A stretch of 58,020 nucleotides of DNA from Adlercreutzia wanghongyangiae (GCF_035989245.1 NZ_JAYMFF010000027.1:1-58020); one strand, 5' to 3'. Shown: positions 1 to 8,405, counted from the stretch's first letter. Made by a program: numbers and translations. The notes: a model not told the origin generated them from the letters alone.

Positions 1-307
1 TCTTATAGATGTCGGTGCGAATGCCCGCCTCGAAGATCCACTGGTCGAGGAACTGCTCGCGCAGCTCGGGGTTCGCGTCGATGACCTCGGTCATCAGGTC
101 TTCCAGGTACACGACCTCGGTGCCCTCGCCACGCAGGATGTCGGCGAACGCGTCGTGCTCGGCCTGGGCCACCTCCAAGAAGGGGATGTCGTCGAACAGC
201 AGCTCTTCCAGCGTGTTGGGGGTGAGGTTCAAAAGCTCATCGCCAGGACGGTGGAGAATGACCTTCTTCAGGTTGCCGATCTCGCTCTTGACGTTTACTC
301 CTTGCAT
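1..307 (-). CDS. arcA: Arginine deiminase, N-terminal part (cut by window edge)
   Basis: Translation of the minus strand from the ATG at 305-307 gives MQGVNVKSEIGNLKKV followed by HRPGDELLNLTPNTLEELLFDD-type sequence, the recognisable N-terminus of arginine deiminase, which hydrolyses arginine to citrulline and ammonia in the cytoplasm as step one of the ADI fermentation pathway. About 102 codons are present and the frame is open to position 1, so the catalytic centre lies outside the window. A GGAGAG ribosome site precedes the ATG at a normal distance. The upstream 700 bp are noncoding and hold the likely control region. Identity is firm; which arc genes follow cannot be seen. Confidence 0.9.
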   Translation of the reverse strand, partial: MQGVNVKSEIGNLKKVILHRPGDELLNLTPNTLEELLFDDIPFLEVAQAEHDAFADILRGEGTEVVYLEDLMTEVIDANPELREQFLDQWIFEAGIRTDIYK

Positions 308-1004
308 AAAGCTCTCCAATCCGGCGCACCCTCGCGCGCCAACATTGCCGAGAAACTGCAGCCCCTTCAGCTGCAGCCACCGCGGTCGGTGCGATGCCCA
401 CAATGCCGCAGAAACGCTCGGAGTGGGAAGGGCTAAAAGAGGCCTAGGCTTAGGTATAACTGGTGCTTACGCCTCGTGCTTACTTCCTACACCCTTCATA
501 AACGCTGAGCGAAACGCGCCGTTGTCCTCGGGTTTTCCTCGTCGGTGACGAAAACCCGGCCGGGCAACACCCCTGCAATTCGATTTCACGACTTTCGGCC
601 GCCGTCGCATTCACGGCTCTTCGATCTATCGACGAATTCAAAATATCATCATTTTTGTTCACTTGCAATAAAAAAATTCTGATAGATTCAGCTTCTTCTT
701 AAATTTTCTGCTTGCCTAGCACTTATATAAAGCTGCGAGATCTCTTTCGATTTTGTCGAGGTCTTTTACGCTTCTTTATAAAATAATGCCTGTTCAAAGC
801 CATGAAATCTCAAATATAAGTTAAAAACTCCTTGCTTGTTGACTCTGGTGTTTCTTCTGTCAACAAAGTTGAGCCGTTCTCAGTAAAGGCTGGTGACGTG
901 CTCTTTTTCTCTTCCTGAGTGAAAAAATAACTAATGCACGTGAACAATTTTTTTCCAGGGCGTATACTCCGAGAAAACATACCCCGCCGATCAAGGAGCC
1001 GATT
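308..1004. other. Long intergenic region between arcA and the amidohydrolase
   Basis: This 700-bp gap separates two divergent genes and becomes AT-rich from about 600 to 960, unlike the rest of the window. It contains a candidate minus-strand -10 (TTATAC, 454-459) for arcA, two GTGCTTAC direct repeats at 463-470 and 477-484 just upstream of it, a 9-bp hairpin (CGGGTTTTC at 529-537 with GAAAACCCG at 550-558), and a candidate plus-strand promoter near 941-968. The open frames inside it have no ribosome sites and no recognisable content, so no gene is called. Confidence 0.6.
941..968 (+). promoter_or_regulatory. Candidate promoter of the amidohydrolase gene
   Basis: TGAACA (941-946) and TATACT (963-968) are separated by 16 bp and lie about 36 bp upstream of the ATG at 1005, which has AAGGAG at 993-998. 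The -10 is good, the -35 matches only four of six positions, so this is a plausible but unproven sigma-70-type promoter. Confidence 0.45.
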
Positions 1005-2684
1005 ATGGACGCCGCCCTCGTTCCCGCAGATCTCATCATGACCAGTTCTGCCGTCTTCACCGGCAGGGACGCCACACCGCAGGCCGGGGCCGTGGCCGTA
1101 GCCGACGATCGCATCGTATGGGTCGGCCCCGGCGGCGAGCTGCCCGAGCACCTGCACGGGCCCCGCACCGTGATGGCAGACTATGGCGACGCCCTCATCA
1201 TGCCCGGATTTCACGACGCCCACCTGCACTTCTTCCATTCGGCCCTGTATCTTTCGCCCCTGGCCGAGCGGTTCTGCGGCGAGAACGAAGCCGACGCCGT
1301 AGCGCGCCTGGCACCCCTGGCCGCACGGCGCCCCGCCGGTTCATGGCTGCTCACCCAGGGCTGGCGCGACTACCTGTGGAACCCGGCCGGCATGCCCAGC
1401 CGAGCATCGCTGGACGAGGCCTACCCCGATCGCCCCGTTGCCATGTATTCGGGCGATGCCCACACGCTTTGGCTCAACACGTGCGCTCTGGAACGACTGG
1501 GCATCGACGATACGTCGGAGCCTCCCGCCGGCGGCAGCTACGATCGCGACGAGGAGGGGCATCTGACGGGTATCGTGCGCGAGGCGGCCGCCATGGCGCT
1601 GATGCCGCGCATCGTGGACGAGTTCTCGCGCGAGGAACTGCTGGACGCCTACCGCTCCTTCGCGGCCTATTGCAACGAGCACGGCATCACCGGCGTGTGC
1701 GACGTGTCGCTGATGGCCATGCCCGGGCTCGACTTCGTGCGCGACGATCTGTTCGCTGCGCTGGAGAAGGCCGACGAGCTCACCGTGCGCGTCTCCATGT
1801 TCCCCACCCTGCTGGAAGATCGCAGCCGCTTGGCCGCCCTGAAAGCTGCCCATCAGGGGCCCCTGCTGCGCGCCCAGGGATTCAAGCAGTTCTTCGATGG
1901 GGTTTCAAGCCAGCACACGGCGTGGATTCACGACCCCTACAGCAACGCCCGCTTCGAGAACGACTGCGGGCGCCCCACAGTGCCGGCCGATGCGATGGAG
2001 GCCCTGGTGGCACCTGCCGCCGCCGAGGGTGCACCCGTGCGCATCCATGCCATCGGAGACGAGGCCATTCACCAGTGCATTGATATTTTCGAGCGCCACC
2101 CCGTTGCCGCCTCGTGTCATACCGAGCAAGCGGAGCAAGCCGAGGGGTCTCGCCCCCGCCATACCATCGAGCATCTTGAGAACTTCCAGCCCGACGACAT
2201 TGAGCGCTTGGCGGCGGCCGGCATCGTGGCTAGTGTGCAGCCGCGTCATATCACGCTCGACCCGGGCGGCCCCGAGCGCGATCTGGGCCCCCAGCGCGTG
2301 CCCTACATGTGGCCCTTCCGCAGCTTGTTGGACGCCGGAGCCGTGCTGGCCTTCGGCACCGACTCGCCCGTCACCGACATCGACCCGATAAACGCCGTGT
2401 ACACGGCCGTCACCCGACGCGACGCCGACAGCCACGAGCCCGCAGGCGGCTGGCTGCCCGACGAGCGCATCACCCTGGCCGAGGCCTTGGGCGCCTACAC
2501 CGCCGGCACCGCCATAGCGGCCCAGCGCGCCCACGAGCTGGGCTATCTGGAACCCGGCAAATTCGCCGACATCGTCGTTTTGGAGCCGAACCCCTTCACC
2601 CTGACCGACGACGACCTTCAACGCACCCAGGTGCAGGCCACCTATGTGGGCGGCCGCAAGGCGTACGAACGCTTGGAGCCTTAA
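1005..2684 (+). CDS. Amidohydrolase family protein (YtcJ-like, amidohydrolase 3)
   Basis: A 559-residue metal-dependent hydrolase of the amidohydrolase superfamily. Visible metal-site features are the HxH pair in HDAHLHFF (H73, H75), a histidine in RIHAIGDEAIH (H348), a second in HTIEHLENF (H390) and the aspartate in AFGTDSPVTDIDP (D453), in the order and spacing expected of the YtcJ-like family of about 530-570 residues. The N-terminal strand-rich part and the C-terminal GKFADIVVLEPNPF are also typical. No signal peptide is present, so it is cytoplasmic. The substrate (an amide, imide or carbamate) cannot be read from sequence. It stands alone and its stop codon overlaps that of the convergent mazG. 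Confidence 0.88.
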   Translation: MDAALVPADLIMTSSAVFTGRDATPQAGAVAVADDRIVWVGPGGELPEHLHGPRTVMADYGDALIMPGFHDAHLHFFHSALYLSPLAERFCGENEADAVARLAPLAARRPAGSWLLTQGWRDYLWNPAGMPSRASLDEAYPDRPVAMYSGDAHTLWLNTCALERLGIDDTSEPPAGGSYDRDEEGHLTGIVREAAAMALMPRIVDEFSREELLDAYRSFAAYCNEHGITGVCDVSLMAMPGLDFVRDDLFAALEKADELTVRVSMFPTLLEDRSRLAALKAAHQGPLLRAQGFKQFFDGVSSQHTAWIHDPYSNARFENDCGRPTVPADAMEALVAPAAAEGAPVRIHAIGDEAIHQCIDIFERHPVAASCHTEQAEQAEGSRPRHTIEHLENFQPDDIERLAAAGIVASVQPRHITLDPGGPERDLGPQRVPYMWPFRSLLDAGAVLAFGTDSPVTDIDPINAVYTAVTRRDADSHEPAGGWLPDERITLAEALGAYTAGTAIAAQRAHELGYLEPGKFADIVVLEPNPFTLTDDDLQRTQVQATYVGGRKAYERLEP

Positions 2685-3568
2685 GCCTCCAGCATCTTCG
2701 CCATCTGCCAGAGCGCCTCGCGCTCGTCGGCGGTCATGTCCTCGATGCGGCGACCCTGGCCCGCAGCGGCCCCCTCCATGAAGGCCCAACGCTCGCGGAA
2801 CTTGCCGCAGGTTCCGCGCAGGGCCTCCTCGGCATTCACGCCCATCTTGCGCGCCACGTTCACCAGGCTAAACAACACGTCGCCCAACTCCAGTTCCACG
2901 GCCGCCTTCGCCGCCGGCGAGGCCTCCGCGTCCACCTTGCCGTTGGACGATTTGGGCGCAGCCGCATAGGCCTCCCGCAGCTCGGCCACCTCTTCATCCA
3001 CCTTGGCCCACACCGCCTCCACGTCGGGCCAGTCGAATCCGGCCGAAGCCGCCTTCCGCGATATCTTCTGGGCCTGCATCAGGGCAGGGAAGCTGCGCGG
3101 CACGCCATCGAGCAGCCCTTCGGGCACCGCGCCCGCACCATCAGCTGCCGCATCGGCAGCCTCCTTCTCGGCCATCTTGATCTGGTCCCACACGTCTAGC
3201 ACTTCGTTGGCATCGCCCGCCTGCACATCGCCGAACACATGCGGATGGCGACGGACGATTTTCTCGTTCACCGCCCGGCACACGTCGTTGATGGTGAACT
3301 CGCCCGCATCAGCGGCAATCTGCGACTGTAGCACTACCTGCAGCAGCACATCGCCCAACTCTTCCACCATATGGGGAACATCGTCGGCCTCGATGGCATC
3401 CACGGCCTCGTAGGCCTCTTCCACCATGTTGCTCGCGATGCTCTGATGGGTCTGCACCTTATCCCACGGGCATCCGTCCGGTGCCCGCAGAGCCTCGATC
3501 GTGGCGATGAACTCGTCGAAGGCCGGATGCGGACGCACCTGCACGTCGGCAACGCATGTTTCTGCCAT
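2681..3568 (-). CDS. mazG: Nucleoside triphosphate pyrophosphohydrolase MazG
   Basis: A 295-residue protein with two MazG pyrophosphohydrolase modules. The first holds GCPWDKVQTHQS, the metal-binding EEAYE helix and EELGDVLLQVV; the second holds DEEVAELREA and ELELGDVLFSLVNVAR. Such enzymes cut noncanonical or excess NTPs to NMP and pyrophosphate. The start chosen is the ATG at 3566-3568 (MAETCVADVQ), preceded by AAGGGAAG; a longer reading frame upstream adds only unconserved residues. The linker between the modules is Ala-rich and longer than usual. Its stop overlaps the stop of the convergent amidohydrolase gene. Confidence 0.93.
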   Translation of the reverse strand: MAETCVADVQVRPHPAFDEFIATIEALRAPDGCPWDKVQTHQSIASNMVEEAYEAVDAIEADDVPHMVEELGDVLLQVVLQSQIAADAGEFTINDVCRAVNEKIVRRHPHVFGDVQAGDANEVLDVWDQIKMAEKEAADAAADGAGAVPEGLLDGVPRSFPALMQAQKISRKAASAGFDWPDVEAVWAKVDEEVAELREAYAAAPKSSNGKVDAEASPAAKAAVELELGDVLFSLVNVARKMGVNAEEALRGTCGKFRERWAFMEGAAAGQGRRIEDMTADEREALWQMAKMLEA

Positions 3569-3803
3569 AGTATTCGCTTCCCTTCTTTGCCGTTTCGCAA
3601 GCATTATAGCGCCGCTGAAGAGTCGCTGCCCGAGCCGCATTTCCCTGAAACCACCCTGCAACTGGGCACCGGAAGGGCGCTTGCAGCACACCTGGAACGC
3701 AGAACGGGGGAGCAAATCGGCCCTTTTTCATCATTAAATCCCCATTTCGGGGGTGGAAAAGTGAGAATTTCAACAAATACTGCCCCAATCGGCGGAAATA
3801 GGG

Positions 3804-3831
3804 TGTACAAGCGCAACATTTCCATTATCAT
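3804..3831 (+). promoter_or_regulatory. Candidate promoter of the mIHF gene
   Basis: TGTACA (3804-3809), a 16-bp spacer and TATCAT (3826-3831) form a reasonable sigma-70-type promoter. It would start transcription near 3838, putting the long hairpin at 3847-3890 at the very 5' end of the mRNA. Confidence 0.5.
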
Positions 3832-3846
3832 CATCTCTGCTAAAAG

Positions 3847-3890
3847 CGAGGAACGCTGGCATCGATCTTGAATGATGCCAGCGTTCCTCG
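3847..3890 (+). promoter_or_regulatory. 17-bp perfect hairpin in the leader of the mIHF gene
   Basis: CGAGGAACGCTGGCATC at 3847-3863 is the exact reverse complement of 3874-3890, around a 10-nt loop. No T-run follows, so this is not an ordinary intrinsic terminator. It lies 45 bp upstream of the mIHF start codon and just after the candidate promoter, so it may protect the 5' end, act as an attenuator, or be a binding site. Confidence 0.8.
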
Positions 3891-3935
3891 AGTGAATGCC
3901 CTGGTAACAGGGCGACGAGAAGAAAGAGAAGTGAT

Positions 3936-4244
3936 ATGCCCGCACCTACCATGACCCCCGAGCAGCGCGCCGCGGCCCTCGAGAAGGCCCGCATTGTCCG
4001 TGCCGAGCGTTCCGAGCTCACCCAGAAGCTCTCCATGGGCCTGCTCACCCCTGCTGAGGTTCTTGACCAGACCGACAACCCGGTGATCGGCCGCATGAAG
4101 GTGAAGGCCTTCGTGAACGCCCTGCCCGGCTTCGGCAAGGTGAAGACCGAGAAGCTCATGGAGGAGCTGGGTATTCCGGCCGAGCGCCGTCTGCAGGGCC
4201 TCGGCTCCAATCAGATGCAGGCCCTGAAGGACGCTCTGGCCTAA
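3936..4244 (+). CDS. mihF: Integration host factor, actinobacterial type (mIHF)
   Basis: A 102-residue protein whose second half carries the family signature: MKVKAFVNALPGFGKVKTEKLMEELGI followed by RRLQGLGSNQMQALKDAL, a helix-two-turns-helix DNA-binding region like that of Mycobacterium and Streptomyces mIHF. The family binds DNA with little sequence specificity and shapes the nucleoid. The N-terminal part is a charged helix. The ATG follows AGAAAGAGAAG. It appears monocistronic, ending in a strong terminator 22 bp after the stop codon. The family is found in actinobacteria, which supports the taxonomic reading. Confidence 0.93.
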   Translation: MPAPTMTPEQRAAALEKARIVRAERSELTQKLSMGLLTPAEVLDQTDNPVIGRMKVKAFVNALPGFGKVKTEKLMEELGIPAERRLQGLGSNQMQALKDALA

Positions 4245-4266
4245 GCCACCGCCCCTCGCATCTTCA

Positions 4267-4302
4267 AGCCCCAGTCCCTCACCGAGTGGCTGGGGCTTTT
4301 GT
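4267..4302 (+). terminator. Intrinsic terminator of the mIHF gene
   Basis: AGCCCCAG (4267-4274) pairs with CTGGGGCT (4290-4297), with further CAC/GTG pairing inside the loop, followed by TTTTGTTT. Confidence 0.88.
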
Positions 4303-4381
4303 TTGCCCTCCCCTGGCGACAATTTTTACGATTCTCAGAACCAGCTCCGGAAGAATAGAGCCCCGTTCCGCCGGAACCAGC

Positions 4382-4453
4382 ACATTTCTCACGTTTCTCA
4401 GAACTTTCACCGAGCAATGGCCCGAGCCGGCTTCTGAGAAACGTGAGAAATGT
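4382..4453 (+). promoter_or_regulatory. 22-bp perfect inverted repeat upstream of the rRNA methyltransferase
   Basis: The 22 bases at 4382-4403 are exactly repeated, inverted, at 4432-4453, with 28 bp between them. The arms carry TTCTCAGAA, of which a further copy stands at 4332-4340. The right arm ends 35 bp before the methyltransferase start codon, so the repeat could form a long leader hairpin or be a paired protein-binding site. Confidence 0.8.
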
Positions 4454-4488
4454 CGCAAAACAGCCCGATCATCCAACAGGAGGATCCC

Positions 4489-5409
4489 ATGCCCCTTATA
4501 TATGTAGACGCACTGGACGATCCGCGCCTTGACGCCTACGCGCGACTGACCGAAGCGCAGCTGCGCAGCAAGCTGGAACCAGAGCGGGCGATCTTCATTG
4601 CCGAGTCGGAGAAGGTGATCGAGCGAGCCTTTGAGGGCGGTATGGAACCTTTTTCCCTGCTTATGGAAGAGAAGTGGCTTGATGCCATGCTGCCGCTCAT
4701 CGCGCGCATGGAAGAGCGGGCGGCCCAGAGACCCGGCGGGGAACTTCCGGTATTCGTAGCGCCTCACGACGAGCTCAAGCGCCTAACGGGTTTCGAGCTG
4801 ACCCGCGGAGCCCTGGGGGCCTTTCGCCGTCCGACGCTGCCCGCCCTGGATGATGTGCTGCGCGAGGCACGGCTCGTGGCGGTATTGGAGGACATCACCA
4901 ACCACACCAACGTAGGGGCTATCTTCCGCAGCGCAGCGGCCCTCGGCGTGGATGCGGTGCTTGTGAGTCCCGCCTGCTACGATCCGCTGTACCGCCGAGC
5001 CGTGCGCGTGTCCATGGGCACGGTGTTCCAGGTGCCGTGGACCCGCATCGGCGACGAAGACGTGCCGAACCGCCCCGGTTGCGGCACCTGGAGCGAGCAG
5101 GGCATCGCCGCGCTGCGCGAGCACGGCTTCACCTGCGCCGCCATGGCGCTTTCCGACGATTCGGTGACCCCCGACGATCTGAACGCGCTCCTGGCCGAGC
5201 GCGCGGCGACTGACGGCGCACCCGAAAAACTCGCGCTGCTGTTCGGCACCGAGGGCGACGGCCTGGCCCCCGCGACCATCGCCCGCTGCGACTACACCGT
5301 GCGCATCCCCATGGCCCACGGCGTCGATTCCCTGAATGTGGCTGCCTCCAGCGCCGTGGCCTTTTATGCCTTCCGGCAACTGTCACAATTGGGAAGGAAG
5401 GTACGATGA
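4489..5409 (+). CDS. SpoU/TrmH-family RNA 2'-O-methyltransferase
   Basis: A 306-residue SPOUT methyltransferase. The three trefoil-knot motifs are plain: NHTNVGAIFRSAAALGVDAVLV (motif 1), LLFGTEGDGLA (motif 2) and IPMAHGVDSLNVAASSAVAFYAF (motif 3). An N-terminal region resembling the substrate-binding extension of such enzymes precedes them. It should use S-adenosylmethionine to methylate a ribose in rRNA or tRNA; the target nucleotide cannot be inferred. The start at 4489 is chosen for its AGGAGG at 4479-4484; an in-frame ATG at 4450 lies inside the inverted repeat and lacks a ribosome site. The gene overlaps the next by ATGA, indicating translational coupling. Confidence 0.9.
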   Translation: MPLIYVDALDDPRLDAYARLTEAQLRSKLEPERAIFIAESEKVIERAFEGGMEPFSLLMEEKWLDAMLPLIARMEERAAQRPGGELPVFVAPHDELKRLTGFELTRGALGAFRRPTLPALDDVLREARLVAVLEDITNHTNVGAIFRSAAALGVDAVLVSPACYDPLYRRAVRVSMGTVFQVPWTRIGDEDVPNRPGCGTWSEQGIAALREHGFTCAAMALSDDSVTPDDLNALLAERAATDGAPEKLALLFGTEGDGLAPATIARCDYTVRIPMAHGVDSLNVAASSAVAFYAFRQLSQLGRKVR

Positions 5410-5984
5410 GATTCTTCGACTCCGGCCTTACGGCCTCCGCTCAGGATGGCACCGGGAAGATGGGCGATCTTGCCGCTCAGAGTGACACGCAGGAGAAGGG
5501 TAAGCCCACCGTCCAGAACGAGGCAGAGGCAGGCAGCCGCGCGGGCATAATGAGCCAGCGGAAGACCCCTCGAAGCGTCAAGATCGCGACCTGGGCCGTA
5601 CGCGCCTGCTTCGCCTTCGTGTTCGTCGTTAACGTGCAGTGCGCCTTAGGGTTCGCGCTTACGCCCGAGGCCTACATGGGCGCCTACGAGCTTTCCGGCG
5701 TGCCGGGACGCGTGGGCATCCAAGGCATCGGCATCGCGTTCCTTATGTGGAACTGCACCTACCCGCTGGTCATCTGGCGGCCAGATCGCCACCGGGCCCT
5801 GGCCGGCGTCGTGCTGGCCCAGCAGATCGTGGGACTCATCGGAGAGTCCGTCATCCGCGCCACGCTTCCCGCCGGCCACAGCCTGCTCGCCAGCAGCATC
5901 GACCTGTTCATCACCTTCGACACCTTGGGGCTCGTACTGATGGGGGCCTCATGGACCGCTCTTATTCTGTGCGGCCGCAGCTGA
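5406..5984 (+). CDS. Hypothetical membrane protein, coupled to the rRNA methyltransferase
   Basis: A 192-residue protein with about 50 polar N-terminal residues and then four hydrophobic segments, roughly residues 60-80, 95-120, 135-150 and 160-185. I do not recognise a family. The start codon overlaps the methyltransferase stop (ATGA) and follows GGAAGG; an internal ATG (MSQRKTPRSVKI) just before the first membrane segment is an alternative. Coupling to a housekeeping RNA methyltransferase gives no functional clue. Confidence 0.75.
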   Translation: MRFFDSGLTASAQDGTGKMGDLAAQSDTQEKGKPTVQNEAEAGSRAGIMSQRKTPRSVKIATWAVRACFAFVFVVNVQCALGFALTPEAYMGAYELSGVPGRVGIQGIGIAFLMWNCTYPLVIWRPDRHRALAGVVLAQQIVGLIGESVIRATLPAGHSLLASSIDLFITFDTLGLVLMGASWTALILCGRS

Positions 5985-6107
5985 CGTTAAACTCCCGCCG
6001 ACACAACCCGCCACGCATTTTCGCGCTCAAAAGTACGATTGTTAGCATCGCGGAAAAGTCAGACAACCCCTGTTGTCAATTTAAAAATCTTCATAGTAGC
6101 TCTTATT

Positions 6108-6140
6108 TATGATATTCGATAAATATTATCGAATATCATA
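6108..6140. repeat. AT-rich 15-bp inverted repeat with 3-nt loop
   Basis: TATGATATTCGATAA (6108-6122) is the exact inverse of 6126-6140, in an AT-rich intergenic island between two convergent genes. A T-rich stretch (TTTCATTTTG) follows on the plus strand, so it may terminate the 5406-5984 transcript, but the stem is nearly all A-T and could instead be a protein site. Confidence 0.7.
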
Positions 6141-6205
6141 TTTCATTTTGCAAAACGTACTCCATAACCATGGCACCTCTTGCTAACAAACGCAATTTCA
6201 ATCGC

Positions 6206-6232
6206 AAAAAAGGGGCCGCCCGCGGCAGCCCC
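6206..6232 (-). terminator. Intrinsic terminator of htpG
   Basis: Read on the minus strand, GGGGCTGCC pairs with GGCGGCCCC (plus 6212-6220 and 6224-6232) and runs into six T residues (plus-strand A at 6206-6211), about 30 bp after the htpG stop. Confidence 0.9.
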
Positions 6233-6258
6233 AAAACAATCCAGGTATTCCCTCTGCG

Positions 6259-8247
6259 CTATTTCATCAGCTCGCTTACGGCCTGGGCGAAGGCGAGCGG
6301 GTTGTCGGGCATGATGCCCTCCACCAGCAGCGCCTGGTCGAACAAGATGCCGGCGTAGGCGCGCACCTTGTCGTCGTCGCCGGCCTCGTGCGCCGCGCGC
6401 AGGGCCTCGAACACCGGATGCTTGGCATTCATCTCAAGCACGAGGTGCAAGTCGGGCAGATCCTCGGCACCGGGCTGGCTCTTCAGCACCTGCACCATAG
6501 CGAGCGACACGCCGCCCTCGCTCGTGACCACGGCCGGCGCGTCGGTGAGTCGGGTGGATACCACCACGCGCTCCACCTTCTCGCCCAAGGCCTCGCGCAT
6601 CACGGCGAACAGCTCGGCGTTGCTTTCGGTGGCCTCCTCGGCCTCCTTCTTCTCTTCGTCGGTGGTGAGGCCCAAGTCCTCGGCGCCCACGTTTTTGATG
6701 AAGTAGGGCTGCTTGTTCGCCTCGTCGCCGTCCACGGCGTGCTCGCCGTAGGTGCCCATGGCCATCATGCAGAACTCGTCCACATCCTGATCGCACAGCA
6801 GCACGTCGTAGCCCTTGGCCAGCACCGTGGTCACGAGCGGCATGGCCGCCAGGCGCTCCAGCGAATCGCCGGCCGCGTAGAAGATGGAGTCGGCGCCGGC
6901 GGGGGCGTCGGCCAGGTACTCGTCGAGCGTGATCATCTTCTGCTGCTTGGCAGAGTAGAACAGCAGCAGGTCGGCCAGCGTGTCTTTCGCCATACCGTAG
7001 CTCTGGTAGATGCCGAACTTCAACGTGCGGCCGAACTGCTCGAAGAACTTCTCATAGGCCGCACGATCATCATCGCGCATATTCGCCAGGTCGGCCTTGA
7101 TCTTCTTCTCCAAACGCCGAGCGATGGCACGCAGCTGGCCGTTGTGCTGCAGGGTCTCGCGGGAAATGTTCAGCGTGAGGTCGGAAGAGTCCACCACACC
7201 GCGCACGAAGCCGAAGTAGTCGGGCAAAAGCTCCTCGCACTTGTCCATGATGAGTACGTTGGCCGAATACAGGGCGAGCCCGCGCTTGTAGTCCTTCGAG
7301 TACATGTCCCACGGCGCGCGACTCGGCACGAACATGAGGGCATCGTAGTTGAGCGAGCCCTCGGCGTGCACCGAAATGGTGCGGGCCGGATCTTCGAAGT
7401 CGTGGAAGTCGGTCTTGTAGAACTCGTCGTACTCTTCCTGGGACACCTCGGACTTCTTGCGCTTCCAGATGGGGATCATGGAGTTGATAGTCTCCACCTC
7501 AGTGTAGCTCTCCCACTGAGGTGCCGCGACTTCCTCGCCCTCGGCCGGCTCGGGCGCCTCCACTTTGCGGCTCTTCGTGACCTCCATCTTGATGGGATAG
7601 CGCACGTAGTTGCTGTAGCGCTTGATAAGCTGCGTAAGCCCGTGCTCGCTGGCAAAGGTGCCAAACGACTCCTCGTCGGTGTCGTCCTTCAGATATACGA
7701 TGACATCGGTACCGTGTTCGGCGCGCTCGGCGATAACCATGTCGTAGCCCTCGACACCATCGGATTCCCAGGCCCACGCCTCATCGGTGCCCACAGCGCG
7801 CGAGATGACGCGCACCTTCTTGCCCACCATGAAGGCCGAGTAGAAGCCCACGCCGAACTGCCCGATAATGTCCACATCGGTCAGGTCGTTCAGGCCCTTT
7901 TCCTCGCCGGGCTCGCTGTCGGCGGCCGCAGCAGCCTGAGCAGCCTTGAACTCGTAGGAATCGGAATGGGCGATGGTGCCCAGGTTCTTATCCATCTCGT
8001 CTTTGGTCATGCCGATGCCGTTGTCGGACACCGTAACCGTGCGCGCTTCGGCATCGAAGCTGACCGTGATGGCCAAGTCGTCGCGCGCCACAGCCACCTC
8101 GGGATCGGTGAGGCTGCGGAAATACAGCTTGTCCACCGCATCCGACGCGTTGGAGATGAGCTCGCGCAGGAAGATCTCACGATTGGTGTAGATGGAGTTG
8201 ATCATGAGGTCGAGCAGCTTTTTGCTCTCAGTCTTGAACTTTCTCAT
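6259..8247 (-). CDS. htpG: Chaperone HtpG (Hsp90)
   Basis: A 662-residue Hsp90 chaperone. The N-terminal GHKL ATPase shows RELISNASDAVDKL, VSDNGIGMT and IGQFGVGFYSAFMVG; the middle domain shows MFVPSRAPWD and RRGL-type sequence with the conserved NISRETLQHN; the C-terminal dimerisation domain follows. It folds or holds client proteins in the cytoplasm with ATP. The start is the ATG at 8245-8247 (MRKFKTESKKLL) with AAGAAGGAAC upstream; longer frames extend into the promoter leader. A promoter and CIRCE operator lie upstream, indicating heat-shock control by HrcA. Confidence 0.96.
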   Translation of the reverse strand: MRKFKTESKKLLDLMINSIYTNREIFLRELISNASDAVDKLYFRSLTDPEVAVARDDLAITVSFDAEARTVTVSDNGIGMTKDEMDKNLGTIAHSDSYEFKAAQAAAAADSEPGEEKGLNDLTDVDIIGQFGVGFYSAFMVGKKVRVISRAVGTDEAWAWESDGVEGYDMVIAERAEHGTDVIVYLKDDTDEESFGTFASEHGLTQLIKRYSNYVRYPIKMEVTKSRKVEAPEPAEGEEVAAPQWESYTEVETINSMIPIWKRKKSEVSQEEYDEFYKTDFHDFEDPARTISVHAEGSLNYDALMFVPSRAPWDMYSKDYKRGLALYSANVLIMDKCEELLPDYFGFVRGVVDSSDLTLNISRETLQHNGQLRAIARRLEKKIKADLANMRDDDRAAYEKFFEQFGRTLKFGIYQSYGMAKDTLADLLLFYSAKQQKMITLDEYLADAPAGADSIFYAAGDSLERLAAMPLVTTVLAKGYDVLLCDQDVDEFCMMAMGTYGEHAVDGDEANKQPYFIKNVGAEDLGLTTDEEKKEAEEATESNAELFAVMREALGEKVERVVVSTRLTDAPAVVTSEGGVSLAMVQVLKSQPGAEDLPDLHLVLEMNAKHPVFEALRAAHEAGDDDKVRAYAGILFDQALLVEGIMPDNPLAFAQAVSELMK

Positions 8248-8372
8248 AGGCTCTGTTCCTTCTTTCATACGGTCGGAAGACGCATACCGCCTCAGTGTAG
8301 GCCGCACGCAGGCAGTATCTCGCGGATGCAATCGGGCTGTACGGCAGTCGTTGACCTGCGGCGACAGAGGCG

Positions 8373-8399
8373 TTAGCAGTCTTCCTTATCGAGTGCTAA
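8373..8399 (-). promoter_or_regulatory. CIRCE element (HrcA operator) of htpG
   Basis: TTAGCAGTC (8373-8381), nine bases, GAGTGCTAA (8391-8399): this matches the CIRCE consensus TTAGCACTC-N9-GAGTGCTAA with one mismatch. It begins about where transcription from the adjoining promoter should start, the classic position for HrcA repression, and is 126 bp upstream of the htpG start codon. Confidence 0.95.
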
Positions 8400-8405
8400 C
8401 AGCAC

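Noticed and set aside
308..1004. Small genes in the gap between arcA and the amidohydrolase
   Set aside because: Open frames there lack ribosome sites, overlap one another and have no recognisable content; the AT-rich stretch looks regulatory.
6388..8376. Long plus-strand frame opposite htpG
   Set aside because: His/Leu/Val-rich shadow composition and no ribosome site; it even runs through the CIRCE element.
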